Positions 25,615 to 34,327 of a stretch of DNA of 64,000 nt are shown in pieces. A program made the translations under genes and the position numbers. The notes beneath the pieces are model-generated. The model ran no database searches. It was given only the letters and a program-made list of their open reading frames with translations, and was not told where the DNA came from. Location of the stretch: assembly GCF_001717955.1 (NCBI RefSeq), contig NZ_CP014168.1:992001-1056000 (forward strand). Reading direction: 5' to 3'. Source of the stretch: Sphingomonas panacis (GTDB lineage Bacteria > Pseudomonadota > Alphaproteobacteria > Sphingomonadales > Sphingomonadaceae). Every line of letters starts with the position of its first letter. Within the stretch, counting starts at the first letter, position 1.

Positions 25615-26825
25615 GGGTCGAGCGGGTCTCGCGGGTCTTGCCGCAGCGACAGGCGCGACGGGCGGAATTCGAGATCGTAAACCGACAGGCGACGCCCGAT
25701 CGTCCCCGGCAGATAGCCGAGTTCGGCGCGGTTGCGGTCGGCGAAGACCGGGCTTTCGATATACGCGCTCTGCTCGGCATCGGTGACGATCAGCGCTGGC
25801 CGGTCGATCGGGATGCCGAGCGCGACCATCCGCCGCGTCGCATTGCGCAAATTGGTCGTCGTGTGCCGCGCATAGGGTTCCAGGATGATGCGATCGGCCG
25901 GTATGCCGTAGCGCGCGATCAGCGCTTGGCGCATTTCGACAGCCTCGATGAACCGCGTCCCGCGCGGATGCACCGCGCTGCCCGAGACGAGGATGAACGG
26001 CGCGAGGCCCTCGCGATAACGCTGCGCCGCGAGCAGGAGGTGGAGCTTACCGCGCGGACTGAGCATCGTCGCGCTGTCCTCCGGCCCGACACCCGGCACG
26101 ATCAGCAGCGCATAGCGGTACGCGGACCAATCGATATGCGCCGCAGCGGCGCGCGCGCCGGCGTTCTCGCGTTGGTCGAGCGGCTCGAACCGCATCGCCG
26201 CCGTAGCGTCATTCGCGTCCAGCAGCGCGAGCGCCAGCCGCATCCCCGCCGCAAGCGTTTCCGGCGGCGCGTCCGATGCCGCACGGGCGGTATCGATCGC
26301 GACCTTGACGCTGTCGGCGAAGAACAGCGTGCCGTTCGCGAAGATCGGCCCGTCGATCGCGGCATAGCGCCCCGGCGATCCTAGCCCATAGACACGCAGG
26401 ATGACATTCAGTCCGGCCAGTTCCCGGTCGATCGCGGCCGCAAGGCCGAGATCCGCGCTCGGCGCCGGCGCGGGCAAGCGCCCGCCGTGCGCCAGCCGAT
26501 CCAGCGCCTGCTCAAGCGTCGCGCGCTCCTGATCGGTCCAGAGCATCGCCTCGACCAGACACGCCGGTGTCGCACCGCAGGCGGCGATCCGCGCCGCGCG
26601 TGCCTGCCGTAGCGCCTTGACGTCACGGTCCGAGTCGAGCGCGTGCGTCCAGGCAGCCGAACGAGTCATCGCGCCGAGCATCGGGAACAGCCGCGCCGAC
26701 ACACCATCGACGACCGTGTCGGTCACCATCGCGGTCGCCGGCGAGTCCGCCGCCACGGACGGGGCGGCGGCAATGATCAGCGACATCCCCGCCACGCCCG
26801 CCAGCACCGTGCGCGCCCGCCTCAC
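25611..26825 (-). CDS. YdcF/ElyC-like (DUF218) exported protein
   Basis: 404-residue protein with an N-terminal signal (ARTVLAGVAGMSLIIAAAPSVAA). The C-terminal half (about 230-385) is a DUF218 domain: LLIVPGVGPEDSATMLSPRG, FILVSGSAVHPRG, RIILEPYARHTTTNLRNA and a final YIESPVFADRN. DUF218 proteins bind nucleotide- or sugar-like ligands; ElyC affects lipid-carrier use in the envelope, but enzymatic activity is not established. The roughly 200-residue N-terminal part is helical and unknown to me. It starts with GTG overlapping the receptor stop (GTGA) and ends overlapping GH92 (ATGA), so it belongs to the mannoside operon. Confidence 0.82.
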   Translation of the reverse strand: MRRARTVLAGVAGMSLIIAAAPSVAADSPATAMVTDTVVDGVSARLFPMLGAMTRSAAWTHALDSDRDVKALRQARAARIAACGATPACLVEAMLWTDQERATLEQALDRLAHGGRLPAPAPSADLGLAAAIDRELAGLNVILRVYGLGSPGRYAAIDGPIFANGTLFFADSVKVAIDTARAASDAPPETLAAGMRLALALLDANDATAAMRFEPLDQRENAGARAAAAHIDWSAYRYALLIVPGVGPEDSATMLSPRGKLHLLLAAQRYREGLAPFILVSGSAVHPRGTRFIEAVEMRQALIARYGIPADRIILEPYARHTTTNLRNATRRMVALGIPIDRPALIVTDAEQSAYIESPVFADRNRAELGYLPGTIGRRLSVYDLEFRPSRLSLRQDPRDPLDP

Positions 26826-29335
26826 CAGGACTTGCTGAGTACGAACCGGAAATTACGGCCGAAGATCGGACGGCCATAGATCGCGTCGGCAGTACCCTGA
26901 CCGCTCAACTGGTCGGTACGCGTGTTGCCTTCGGTCAGCCCGTGCGCGTTGAAGATGTTGTCGCCGACGACCTGCATCTGCCAGGTGCCGTGCGTCAGCG
27001 TGACCCCGGCGCCGACGGTCTGATAGGCGGGAAGCGCCGTGTTGTTGAAGAAGTCGACATAGCGCTTGCCGACATATTCGTAGCGCCCGTAAATCTGGAC
27101 GTCGTTGCCGCCCAGATCGAAATCGACCGACGGGCGGATGTTGCCATAGACCTTGGGCTCGCGAACGATCTGGTTGCCCTCGACGTTACCGGGGCTGGCA
27201 CCGTTGGCGTTGGTCAGGCTCTTGTACTTCGGATCGCTGATCGTCAGCGCGCCGGTGACGGCGAAGCCATACGGCAGGGCGAGATTGCCATCGATCTCGA
27301 CACCCTTGATGTCCGCCTTGCCGACGAACGGAACCGACTGGTCATTGCGGCCGGTCACCGGGTCGAGCGCCACGAACGAGGCGTTGAGCGGATTGTAACG
27401 GGTGTAGAAGCCGATCAGGTACAGATAGGACCGGCCGAACGCGGCCTTCAACCCGACCTCATACTGGTTCGCCTTAGACGTCAGGATCGTCGGATTGATC
27501 TGATAGGTGACCTGGGTCGATGGCGGCGTCTCGAGGTGCGAGGCGCGCGCATAGGCGCCGAGATGACGCGTGACATCGTAGTTGATTCCGGCGGTCCAGT
27601 TGGTGATGTCGGGCTTGAGCTTCGACGAGATGACCTGCCCGGTGAACGCGCGCACGCTGTTGTCGGCGAGCGTCGTGCGATCGCCGAGATCGGCAGACGC
27701 CGTCGCGAAGGCATAGCCGCTGAAGCTGTAGCGTTCGTGGCGGATGCCGCCGTCGAGCGTCAGCCCGTTCAGTATTTCCCAGGTGTCGTTCGCATAAAGT
27801 GCATACATCGACGCGTTGGTGTTGCCGCGGTTGAGCGTGGTCGTGTAGCGGAGCACGCCATTGTCGGTGACCGAGCCGAGCGCCTGGCCGGCCGCGTTAT
27901 AGGCGATCAGGTCGAGCGTGCGCGGCTTGCCCCGGACCTCGAGCAGATAGTCCTGATAGGCGACCTCGTTGGTTTCGCCGTACAGGCTGCCATAGACGCC
28001 GACACGCAGGTCGTGCGTACCAAAGCCGGTGGTGATCGACCGCGTGACGCTCAAATCGCCCTGCGTCGAATAGAATTTGGATATGACGTCGCGGAACTGG
28101 CCGGGCACGACCAGACCCGAAGTCGCGTTGGGATCGTAGACCTCAGCCCCCTTGGTGCCCGCGATCGCATAGCCGAGCCGGCTGACGCCGGCGCCGAACG
28201 CGGTGCGCGCGGCCGTCAGGTAGCTGCCGGCGAACGCATTGGCATCCGACGGGTTGGTGGTCGAATACAGCGCGTCGAAATGCAGCTTGCCGACGCTCAC
28301 GCCGCCCTTGGCCGCGATCTTCCAGCCGTCGAGATCGGTGTCATACTGCACGCCGAGATTGCCGAATTCGGTATGACGGCCATTGCCGAGATCGGCGCCG
28401 ACGGAGCGCGTCGTGCCATCCGCCTGCCGGTAACGGATCGTCGCGTCGCGCAGCGCGGGCGAGTTCATCGTGCCGCTGAAATAGTCGATATATTGGTTGA
28501 GCGATTTGCTGGGATTGCGCGGATCGGCGGTCGGGATCGGCAGATAGAAGACGTTGTGGTCGTTGAGGTAGTTGAGCGACACGCGCAGCGAGCCGGTCGC
28601 GAAGTCGTGCTTGATGTTTGCGCGGATCTGGCCGCCGCGATCATTGGGGAAGCCGTTATCGCGATAGCCGTCGTGGTGGCGGATGAATCCGCCGATCGCA
28701 TAATAGGTCGAATCGTCGATCGGCCCGGCCTGATAGGCATCGAGCCGGTAGAGGCCGGTGTCGCCGAGCGTGACCTGCGCCTTACCGCGCGTGGTGGCGG
28801 TGCCCGACACGGTGATGTTGTTGACGATCGCCGCCGCGTAGCTGGCATATACCGGCGCCGGGCCGCCGCGCACGACCTCGACGCGCTGGGTCATCAGGTC
28901 GAACCGGTTGAGATCGTCGCCACGGAAGAAATTGCCGTCATTTTCGTGAAACAGCGGCAATCCGTCCTGCTGAAAGGTGACGAGCCCGCCGTCGCTGGGC
29001 AGGCCGCGCAGGCGGAAGATGTTCTGAACCTCGCCGCCGGTGTTTTCCACCGCGAAGCCGGGCAGCTTGCCGAGCAGGTCGGCGAAGTTGACCGGCGCAA
29101 GCTTCTGGATGTCCGCATTGCTGAGCGAGTTGACCGCGTAGGAAACGTCGAAGCGGCGTTGCTGGCGGGCCGATCCGGTGACGATGATGTCCGCGCCGGT
29201 TTCGGTCGCACCGGGCGCTTGGGCGCTGTCCGCTTCGGCGGGTGCCGCCGGCGCGGTCTGGGCCGATGCGGGCGTATAAGCCGCGATGCACAGCGCCGCG
29301 AACGCGCAACCCGTGCGCAAGCCATATTTCGTCAT
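26822..29335 (-). CDS. TonB-dependent receptor of the alpha-mannoside operon
   Basis: 837-residue outer-membrane receptor. A signal peptide (CAFAALCIAAYTPASAQ) is followed by an Ala-rich linker, a TonB-box-like DIIVTGSARQQR, a plug domain (PVNFADLLGKLPGFAVENTG ... LRGLPSDGGL) and a barrel ending NFRFVLSKSW, with a terminal aromatic residue. First gene of the operon receptor-YdcF-GH92-symporter, which suggests import of mannose-containing oligosaccharides. Start at ATG 29335; an in-frame upstream codon would add four residues. It is divergent from a ROK regulator, with an AT-rich palindrome between them. Confidence 0.9.
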   Translation of the reverse strand: MTKYGLRTGCAFAALCIAAYTPASAQTAPAAPAEADSAQAPGATETGADIIVTGSARQQRRFDVSYAVNSLSNADIQKLAPVNFADLLGKLPGFAVENTGGEVQNIFRLRGLPSDGGLVTFQQDGLPLFHENDGNFFRGDDLNRFDLMTQRVEVVRGGPAPVYASYAAAIVNNITVSGTATTRGKAQVTLGDTGLYRLDAYQAGPIDDSTYYAIGGFIRHHDGYRDNGFPNDRGGQIRANIKHDFATGSLRVSLNYLNDHNVFYLPIPTADPRNPSKSLNQYIDYFSGTMNSPALRDATIRYRQADGTTRSVGADLGNGRHTEFGNLGVQYDTDLDGWKIAAKGGVSVGKLHFDALYSTTNPSDANAFAGSYLTAARTAFGAGVSRLGYAIAGTKGAEVYDPNATSGLVVPGQFRDVISKFYSTQGDLSVTRSITTGFGTHDLRVGVYGSLYGETNEVAYQDYLLEVRGKPRTLDLIAYNAAGQALGSVTDNGVLRYTTTLNRGNTNASMYALYANDTWEILNGLTLDGGIRHERYSFSGYAFATASADLGDRTTLADNSVRAFTGQVISSKLKPDITNWTAGINYDVTRHLGAYARASHLETPPSTQVTYQINPTILTSKANQYEVGLKAAFGRSYLYLIGFYTRYNPLNASFVALDPVTGRNDQSVPFVGKADIKGVEIDGNLALPYGFAVTGALTISDPKYKSLTNANGASPGNVEGNQIVREPKVYGNIRPSVDFDLGGNDVQIYGRYEYVGKRYVDFFNNTALPAYQTVGAGVTLTHGTWQMQVVGDNIFNAHGLTEGNTRTDQLSGQGTADAIYGRPIFGRNFRFVLSKSW

Positions 29336-29387
29336 AGATCGTCCCACCCTGTTCTTATGCGGTGCGGCTGGACGTCAAATGTGACAA

Positions 29388-29416
29388 TTTTAATTAATTT
29401 CACGAAATAAACTAAA
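29388..29416. promoter_or_regulatory. AT-rich imperfect palindrome, candidate ROK operator
   Basis: A perfect core ATTTC-AC-GAAAT (29397-29408) extends outwards to an imperfect 29-bp palindrome with TTTTAATTA on one side and AAACTAAA on the other. It sits in the 112-bp gap between the divergent receptor and ROK genes, in an AT-rich patch unlike the surrounding DNA. ROK repressors bind this kind of long AT-rich palindrome. Confidence 0.55.
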
Positions 29417-29447
29417 TAGCCTAGGGAATGTGTCTGGGAGGGGCGGC

Positions 29448-30566
29448 ATGGCATTTTCAAGATTCCGGCTCGACGAGGACGAACGGCGGATCATGCACGT
29501 TCTCCGCTCCCACGGGTCGCGCTCACGCAAAGACCTTGCGGCGACACTCGACATGAGTGCGTCCAAGCTCACCCGCCTCTCCGGCACCTTGCTCGCGCAC
29601 GGCCTGATCGCGGAATGCCCCGGCGCCGACTCGGTTGCCCCTGGCCGCCCCGCCGTGCCGTTGTGCATCTCACCCGCCGCCGGCTACGCCGTCGGCGCGG
29701 TGGTGCATCGCGGGCTGATCGAGGTCGCGCTGGTCGATTACGCGGGCGGTGTCATCGCGCATCGTTCGCAGCCGTTCGACGATCCCGATCCCAACGCGTT
29801 CGCGGCGCGGGTGACGGAAACGATGCACGACCTGGCGATCGCGCACCGACTGCTGGGCCGGCGGCTGCTGGGCGTGGGGATTGGCGTGCCGGGGGCGGCA
29901 CTGTCACCCGATGGCGCGCGGCGCTGGACCGTCGAGAGCCTGGCGGCGTGGCGCGGGGTCGATCTGAAGGCGCTGTTCGAGGAGCGGATCGGCCACGACG
30001 TCTGGATCGAGAACGATGCCAATGCGGCGGCGCTGGCCGAATATTATGTCGGCGGGCTGATGCGCCGCTGCTCGACCGCGGTGGTGATCCTGCTGGGGCA
30101 CGGCATCGGTGCCGGCATCATCGTCGATGGCCGCATCCTGCGCGGCGCGACCGCCAGCGCCGGCGAGATCGGCTGCCTGTATCCGGTCGACGCGCCACGG
30201 CCATCCACGCTCGATCTTCTCTCAACGCTCCGCAGCGCGGGGTGCGCGATCGATTCGGTGCTGGATTTCGATGCCGTCACGCTCGGCTATGAAGACGTCG
30301 TCGCCGACTGGGTCGATCGCGCCGCACGCCAGATCGCACCGATCATCAACTGGGGCCTCGCCTGGATCGATCCCGGCGAATTCGTCATTTCCAGCCCCCT
30401 GCCCAATCGCCTCCTGACCGCTCTGGTCGAGCGAATCGACTATGGCACGATGCGGATCGGCGACCATGTCGGCACGACGCCGCGTATCTCGGTATCAACT
30501 CTGGAAGGCACGGCGGCAACGCTCGGCGCGGCGCTGCTGCCGATCCATGCGACGACGATCGGGTGA
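29448..30566 (+). CDS. ROK-family transcriptional regulator
   Basis: 372 residues: an N-terminal winged helix (RIMHVLRSHGSRSRKDLAAT ... LTRLSGTLLAHGLIAECPG) and a ROK sugar-binding domain with WIENDANAAALAEYYVGG and LLGHGIGAGIIVDGRI. The usual ROK zinc motif CxCGxxGC is absent: after SAGEIGC the chain continues LYPVDAPRPS, and the preceding H of GEIGH is a cysteine. The protein is therefore unlikely to bind zinc in the standard way or to be a kinase. It is divergent from the mannoside operon and probably controls it in response to a sugar. ATG 29448 follows GGGAGGGG. Confidence 0.88.
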   Translation: MAFSRFRLDEDERRIMHVLRSHGSRSRKDLAATLDMSASKLTRLSGTLLAHGLIAECPGADSVAPGRPAVPLCISPAAGYAVGAVVHRGLIEVALVDYAGGVIAHRSQPFDDPDPNAFAARVTETMHDLAIAHRLLGRRLLGVGIGVPGAALSPDGARRWTVESLAAWRGVDLKALFEERIGHDVWIENDANAAALAEYYVGGLMRRCSTAVVILLGHGIGAGIIVDGRILRGATASAGEIGCLYPVDAPRPSTLDLLSTLRSAGCAIDSVLDFDAVTLGYEDVVADWVDRAARQIAPIINWGLAWIDPGEFVISSPLPNRLLTALVERIDYGTMRIGDHVGTTPRISVSTLEGTAATLGAALLPIHATTIG

Positions 30567-30687
30567 GCGGCGCGGGCGCGGGATTCGTCACAGCGTCAGC
30601 GCGCAATCCTGCTTCCAGCTCTGGAGCCGACTATTCGATTTGCGGGATCAAACGCTTGTCGGGGACTGGCAGACAGGCCGTTTCAGC

Positions 30688-30858
30688 CTAGTTGCGCGTT
30701 GATCTTCGCTCAAACAGCACCGCGTCATTCTCCAGAGCCTGTTCATTCCGGCGCGCCCGCCAGGCACGACGCGAGGCGGCTTCGCGATGGCGAGCCCAAA
30801 TGGCGTATGTACCGCAAAGCATTGCCAAAGCGGCAACAGCTACTCCAGCCAAGATCAT
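30688..30858 (-). CDS. Small single-pass membrane protein, unknown
   Basis: 56 residues, too short for ordinary gene lists. It starts MILAGVAVAALAMLCGTYAI, a clear transmembrane helix, followed by a strongly basic segment (WARHREAASRRAWRARRN) and a short acidic tail ending FERRSTRN. GGGGGC lies 8 nt before the ATG, a good ribosome site. The charge pattern (short N-terminus, positive after the helix) predicts N-out, C-in. I do not recognise a family. It stands alone between the ROK gene and the LuxR-type gene, so context gives no function. Confidence 0.6.
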   Translation of the reverse strand: MILAGVAVAALAMLCGTYAIWARHREAASRRAWRARRNEQALENDAVLFERRSTRN

Positions 30859-31540
30859 CGAAATTGCCCCCAGATAAATTTCACGTGCGCTTCAGTATTC
30901 TTCGTCGCGTTCTCAAAACTTACAAATGCCGTCAGACCCGGTTCGATTTTGAAATCGAGCCGGATGTTCTCTTGTGCTCTTCAACGGTTTCGTTGCTCGC
31001 AACGCTGGGAGGACCCGACCTAGCCAAGCCCCTCCGGCCTCAGCTTCGATCAAAACGGCAGCGTGTCGGTCGAAAGATCCTTTGAGGATCGCGCTGCGAT
31101 GAGATGCTAGGAATACAACGCGTCACTCCGCCCCCTGACTCAGTGCCGCAGTGTCATGTCGTGACAGATTGATATTGTATGTGGCCCAACCCGGCCACAG
31201 TGGTGAAATTGCTTCCAGACCAGGTGGCAGCGGTGTGTGCGAACCGTGGGGTGGGGCCGACAACGGGCATGCCGGGCATGGTGCCTGCGGCTGGGATGTA
31301 CTCGCCTCGCCGACACGAAACGCGTCGCGCGCTGGCATGTGAACAGCAGCATCCGCCTCAGCTCAGAGCGACGTCACCGCTGGGGCGCAGTCAGGTGCGT
31401 CGCAATCCCGTAAAAATATATGGCGGAATCCCCCCGATTCCCCTTACGGCCACTATTGGCGCGTAAAGGACGTATCTTACCCCGCCCGAGTTCCACGGGG
31501 CCCCATGGTCTTATAGACGACACGGATAAATCAGGACGGC
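30859..31540. other. Intergenic region upstream of the PAS-GGDEF-LuxR gene
   Basis: 682 bp in which I find no supported gene; the open frames on both strands lack coding character. Base composition is visibly lower in GC and more irregular than in flanking genes. It contains a perfect 15-bp palindrome TGTCA-TGTCG-TGACA at 31152-31166 and a small inverted repeat GGAATC/GATTCC near 31426-31441. AGGACGG precedes the ATG of the next gene. It may be the scar of an older insertion. Confidence 0.5.
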
Positions 31541-32716
31541 ATGCAGTCACGTATAAAGAGCACCGATCTCGAGCGTGATACCGCCGCCGATTTTTATGGT
31601 GATGTGTCAGCCTTGCCCGGGATGGGGGCATGGGCGTGTGACCTCCGAACCGAAACCCTGTCATGGTCTCCGTCCGTTTTCGACATGTTCGGATTGCCGT
31701 CGAACAAGCCCGTCGAACGACACGAAACAATTACCATGTATGCCGAATCGTCCCGGCTGCTGCTGGAGCGTTTACGCTCGGCAGCGATCGCCAGCGGCGG
31801 GACGTTTTCGCTGGAAGCGCAGATCATTCGGTCCGACGCCGAAGAGCGATGGATTCGCATCAAGGCTGCGACCAGGGTACGCGACGGCCATGCCCTGTCT
31901 CTCTACGGATTGAAGGAGGATATCACCGCCGAGCGGAAGCGTTGGGAAGAGCAACGTCAATTAAGCAAATATGATGCGCTGACGGGTCTCGCAAACCGCG
32001 CGCAATACCACGCACATTTCCTGGATGGCGCCCAAGGCGCGGAAGGATCGGCGCCGGTGGGGGCGCTGGCGCTGCTCCGTCTGGACAATCTCAGAGAGAT
32101 CAACAGCCGTTGGGGAATGGCTGCCGGCGATGCCTGCCTGGTGGCGTTCGCCCGACGCATACGGACCGCATATCCGGTGGGCGCCTTTGCGGCGCGCCTG
32201 GGGGGCCGGAAATTCGCTGTTCTTCTCAATCATGACCGCCTGGTTCGCATGTCTCCCGCCGCCGCCGTGCCGCCCGATCTGGCAGACGCGGTTCTATGGC
32301 GGGGTTCGGCTATTCCCCTGCACGTTTCGGTCGGAATGGCCTTCCTTTCCCGACACAGGAAGTTTGAACCCGAAGTCCTGCACGCCCGCGCAGTTTCGGC
32401 AATGGAAATGGCTAGACGGAAGCCTGGCGACACACTTCGCGCCGAGGTCCTGCCGCTCGATGCGAAATATCTTCGAGAAACCGATTATTCCGATGTGACG
32501 CAGAACCTTGCGAGGCTCGGGCATCCCCCACTGTCCCCCCGCGAGATAGAGGCCCTCAGGCTGATCGCGCGTGGGTGCACCAGCGCCCAGATCGCGCAAG
32601 CCATGACGGTATCCGAGCATACCGTGCGAAATTTCATCAGGCGCATCTATCTGAAGATGGGCGTCGCGACCCGGGCTGAGGCTGTGCGTCTGGGGCTTCT
32701 GCAAGGTTTGCTCTAA
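31541..32716 (+). CDS. PAS - degenerate GGDEF - LuxR-type HTH regulator
   Basis: 391 residues with three modules. A PAS sensor (about 25-128) ends in the typical LYGLKEDITAERKRWEEQ linker. A GGDEF-like domain (about 144-300) keeps DALTGLANRAQY but has GGRKF (221-225) in place of GGDEF and no RxxD inhibitory site before it. A LuxR/FixJ-type helix-turn-helix (330-391) reads LSPREIEALRLIARGCTSAQ, then VSEHTVRNFIRRIYLKMGV. The two metal- and catalysis-related acidic residues are replaced by Arg and Lys, so cyclic-di-GMP synthesis is very unlikely. A nucleotide-sensing or structural role feeding a DNA-binding output is plausible. The next gene is psd, 162 bp downstream. Confidence 0.85.
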   Translation: MQSRIKSTDLERDTAADFYGDVSALPGMGAWACDLRTETLSWSPSVFDMFGLPSNKPVERHETITMYAESSRLLLERLRSAAIASGGTFSLEAQIIRSDAEERWIRIKAATRVRDGHALSLYGLKEDITAERKRWEEQRQLSKYDALTGLANRAQYHAHFLDGAQGAEGSAPVGALALLRLDNLREINSRWGMAAGDACLVAFARRIRTAYPVGAFAARLGGRKFAVLLNHDRLVRMSPAAAVPPDLADAVLWRGSAIPLHVSVGMAFLSRHRKFEPEVLHARAVSAMEMARRKPGDTLRAEVLPLDAKYLRETDYSDVTQNLARLGHPPLSPREIEALRLIARGCTSAQIAQAMTVSEHTVRNFIRRIYLKMGVATRAEAVRLGLLQGLL

Positions 32717-32878
32717 CTTTCGGAACGGAAAAGATGCCGCCATCGACGAACACGCCGCCACGCTATGGCGGCTTCCTCAAAACCGCATCACCATGCCTGC
32801 CTTTGGGACGCGGCATTCGGAAAGATCGACCTGGCGACTCATGACGCTACAAGGGCCTGCCCATGTTTTGAGGTCTTG

Positions 32879-33730
32879 ATGTCCGATCGCCTGAAGATCT
32901 TGCTCCAGCACGTGCTGCCCAAGCAGCGCCTGACCACCTTCGCCGGCCGCATCGCCGGGGCGCGGGGAGGGGTGATGACGACCCGGCTTATCCACTGGTT
33001 CGTCGGCAGATATGCCGTCGATATGCGCGAAGCCGCGGATGCCGACATCAGCAGCTACAAGACGTTCAACGATTTCTTCACCCGCCCGCTCAAGCCCGGC
33101 GTGCGCCCGATCGCGACTGCGGACTTCGTGTGTCCGGTCGATGGCGCGATCAGCCAGTTCGGCTCGATCGACGACCATCACATCCTGCAGGCCAAGGGGC
33201 ATCGCTTTACCACGACGGCGCTGGTCGGCGGCGACAGCGCACTCGCCGCTCAGTTCCGCCACGGCAGCTTCGCCAACCTGTACCTGTCCCCAAGCGATTA
33301 CCACCGCCTGCACATGCCCTGCGACGGCACGCTCATGCGCATGATCTACGTGCCGGGAAAGCTGTTCTCGGTGAATCCCACCACTGCGCGCGGCGTGCCG
33401 AACCTGTTCGCGCGCAACGAACGGGTGGTATGCGTCTTCGCATCGCCGGAACACGGTCCTTTCGTGATGGTGCTGGTCGGCGCGACCATCGTGGGAAGCA
33501 TGGCAACCGTCTGGCACGGCGTCGTCAATCCCAAGCGAACAAACACGGTGTCCGAATGGACGTATGACGATCAGAACATCGTCTTGAAGAAGGGCGAGGA
33601 AATGGGCCGTTTCCTTCTCGGTTCGACGATCGTGATGCTGTTCCGGCAACGCACCATCACGTTCAACCAAGATTGGGCGCCGGAACGGCCAGTGCGCCTC
33701 GGCGAGCTGATGGGCAATCGCGCGGACTGA
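32879..33730 (+). CDS. psd: Phosphatidylserine decarboxylase proenzyme, E. coli type
   Basis: 283-residue inner-membrane enzyme making phosphatidylethanolamine; it self-cleaves to form a pyruvoyl group. The cleavage motif LGST is at 247-250 (pyruvoyl from S249). The catalytic aspartate region is CPVDGAISQFG (85-95), and the histidine region is SPSDYHRLHMPCDG (137-150). Over its whole length it resembles the E. coli Psd (start KILLQHVLPKQRLTTFAGR), not the short form I would expect in many alphaproteobacteria. Start at ATG 32879; the frame is open upstream but the added residues are not family-like. It converges on the UVR-motif gene. Confidence 0.93.
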   Translation: MSDRLKILLQHVLPKQRLTTFAGRIAGARGGVMTTRLIHWFVGRYAVDMREAADADISSYKTFNDFFTRPLKPGVRPIATADFVCPVDGAISQFGSIDDHHILQAKGHRFTTTALVGGDSALAAQFRHGSFANLYLSPSDYHRLHMPCDGTLMRMIYVPGKLFSVNPTTARGVPNLFARNERVVCVFASPEHGPFVMVLVGATIVGSMATVWHGVVNPKRTNTVSEWTYDDQNIVLKKGEEMGRFLLGSTIVMLFRQRTITFNQDWAPERPVRLGELMGNRAD

Positions 33731-33784
33731 GGGATGCTGCCGCCGCACGCGCGGGGGAGCAACGCGAGCAGTGTCGTGAATCCC

Positions 33785-34075
33785 TCACGCTCCGCGACGG
33801 CGCCCGCGCGATGTCCGGCCCGATGTCATGGGATCGGGCTTGGGCGGCGGCTGCCAGCCTGGCGGGGGTGCCACGCGCTGCTGGCTGGTGCCAAGGCCCA
33901 TCGCCCCCGGTTGCTGGCGCAGCAATCCTGCGGAATCGGCGTGTTCGGCTTCGCTCGCAGTGGCGCCGCCGCGCATCAGGCTAATCCTGTCGCGGCACCG
34001 CTTGGCCTCTTCAAAGTCCAACGCCAGCGCAGCAGCGTCCATCTTCTGCTGAAGGCTTTCGATCGTATCCGTCAT
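33785..34075 (-). CDS. Small UVR-motif (UvrB/UvrC) protein
   Basis: 96 residues. Residues 5-35 form a UVR coiled-coil motif (ESLQQKMDAAALALDFEEAK, then RCRDRISLMR), the hairpin by which UvrB contacts UvrC and which occurs in small stress proteins such as McsA. The rest is Gly/Pro-rich and basic (APPPGWQPPPKPDP, then SGRTSRGRRRGA) and looks disordered, possibly nucleic-acid binding. Start at ATG 34075 places the motif at the N-terminus; a longer frame adds an unlikely basic extension. The function is unknown. Confidence 0.72.
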   Translation of the reverse strand: MTDTIESLQQKMDAAALALDFEEAKRCRDRISLMRGGATASEAEHADSAGLLRQQPGAMGLGTSQQRVAPPPGWQPPPKPDPMTSGRTSRGRRRGA

Positions 34076-34327
34076 TCCCGCTGAACGCACGACCATCACG
34101 TTGGGCCGCAAAAACAGTCTCGCGCCTGAACGCGCGTATCGGCCGAATCTCTTCCGTTTCGCGGGGACGACATCGTCTCGTTCGTCGGCCATGAAACCAG
34201 CGAGGCACTGTTGCGTCGTTCTGGTCCGCGCGTGCCGCAGGACATGAACCCCGGAAACTCACGCAAGGCTTGCAGATAGTAGTATTTTACAACAATATCA
34301 CCGGCAAATTACAGGAGAGGGAACACG

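Noticed and set aside
26942..29410. 822-codon plus-strand frame opposite the second TonB receptor
   Set aside because: Antisense shadow of the receptor, rich in Arg/Val/Ala repeats without recognisable domains.
31140..31352. Possible transposase fragment in the gap before the LuxR-type gene
   Set aside because: Some Arg/His-rich translations looked transposase-like, but no catalytic motif, inverted ends or target duplication can be seen.
34124..34276. Short plus-strand frame containing DDIVSFVGHETSEALLRR
   Set aside because: It looks protein-like, but it has a stop just upstream, no start codon and only about 45 codons; not enough to call a gene or remnant.
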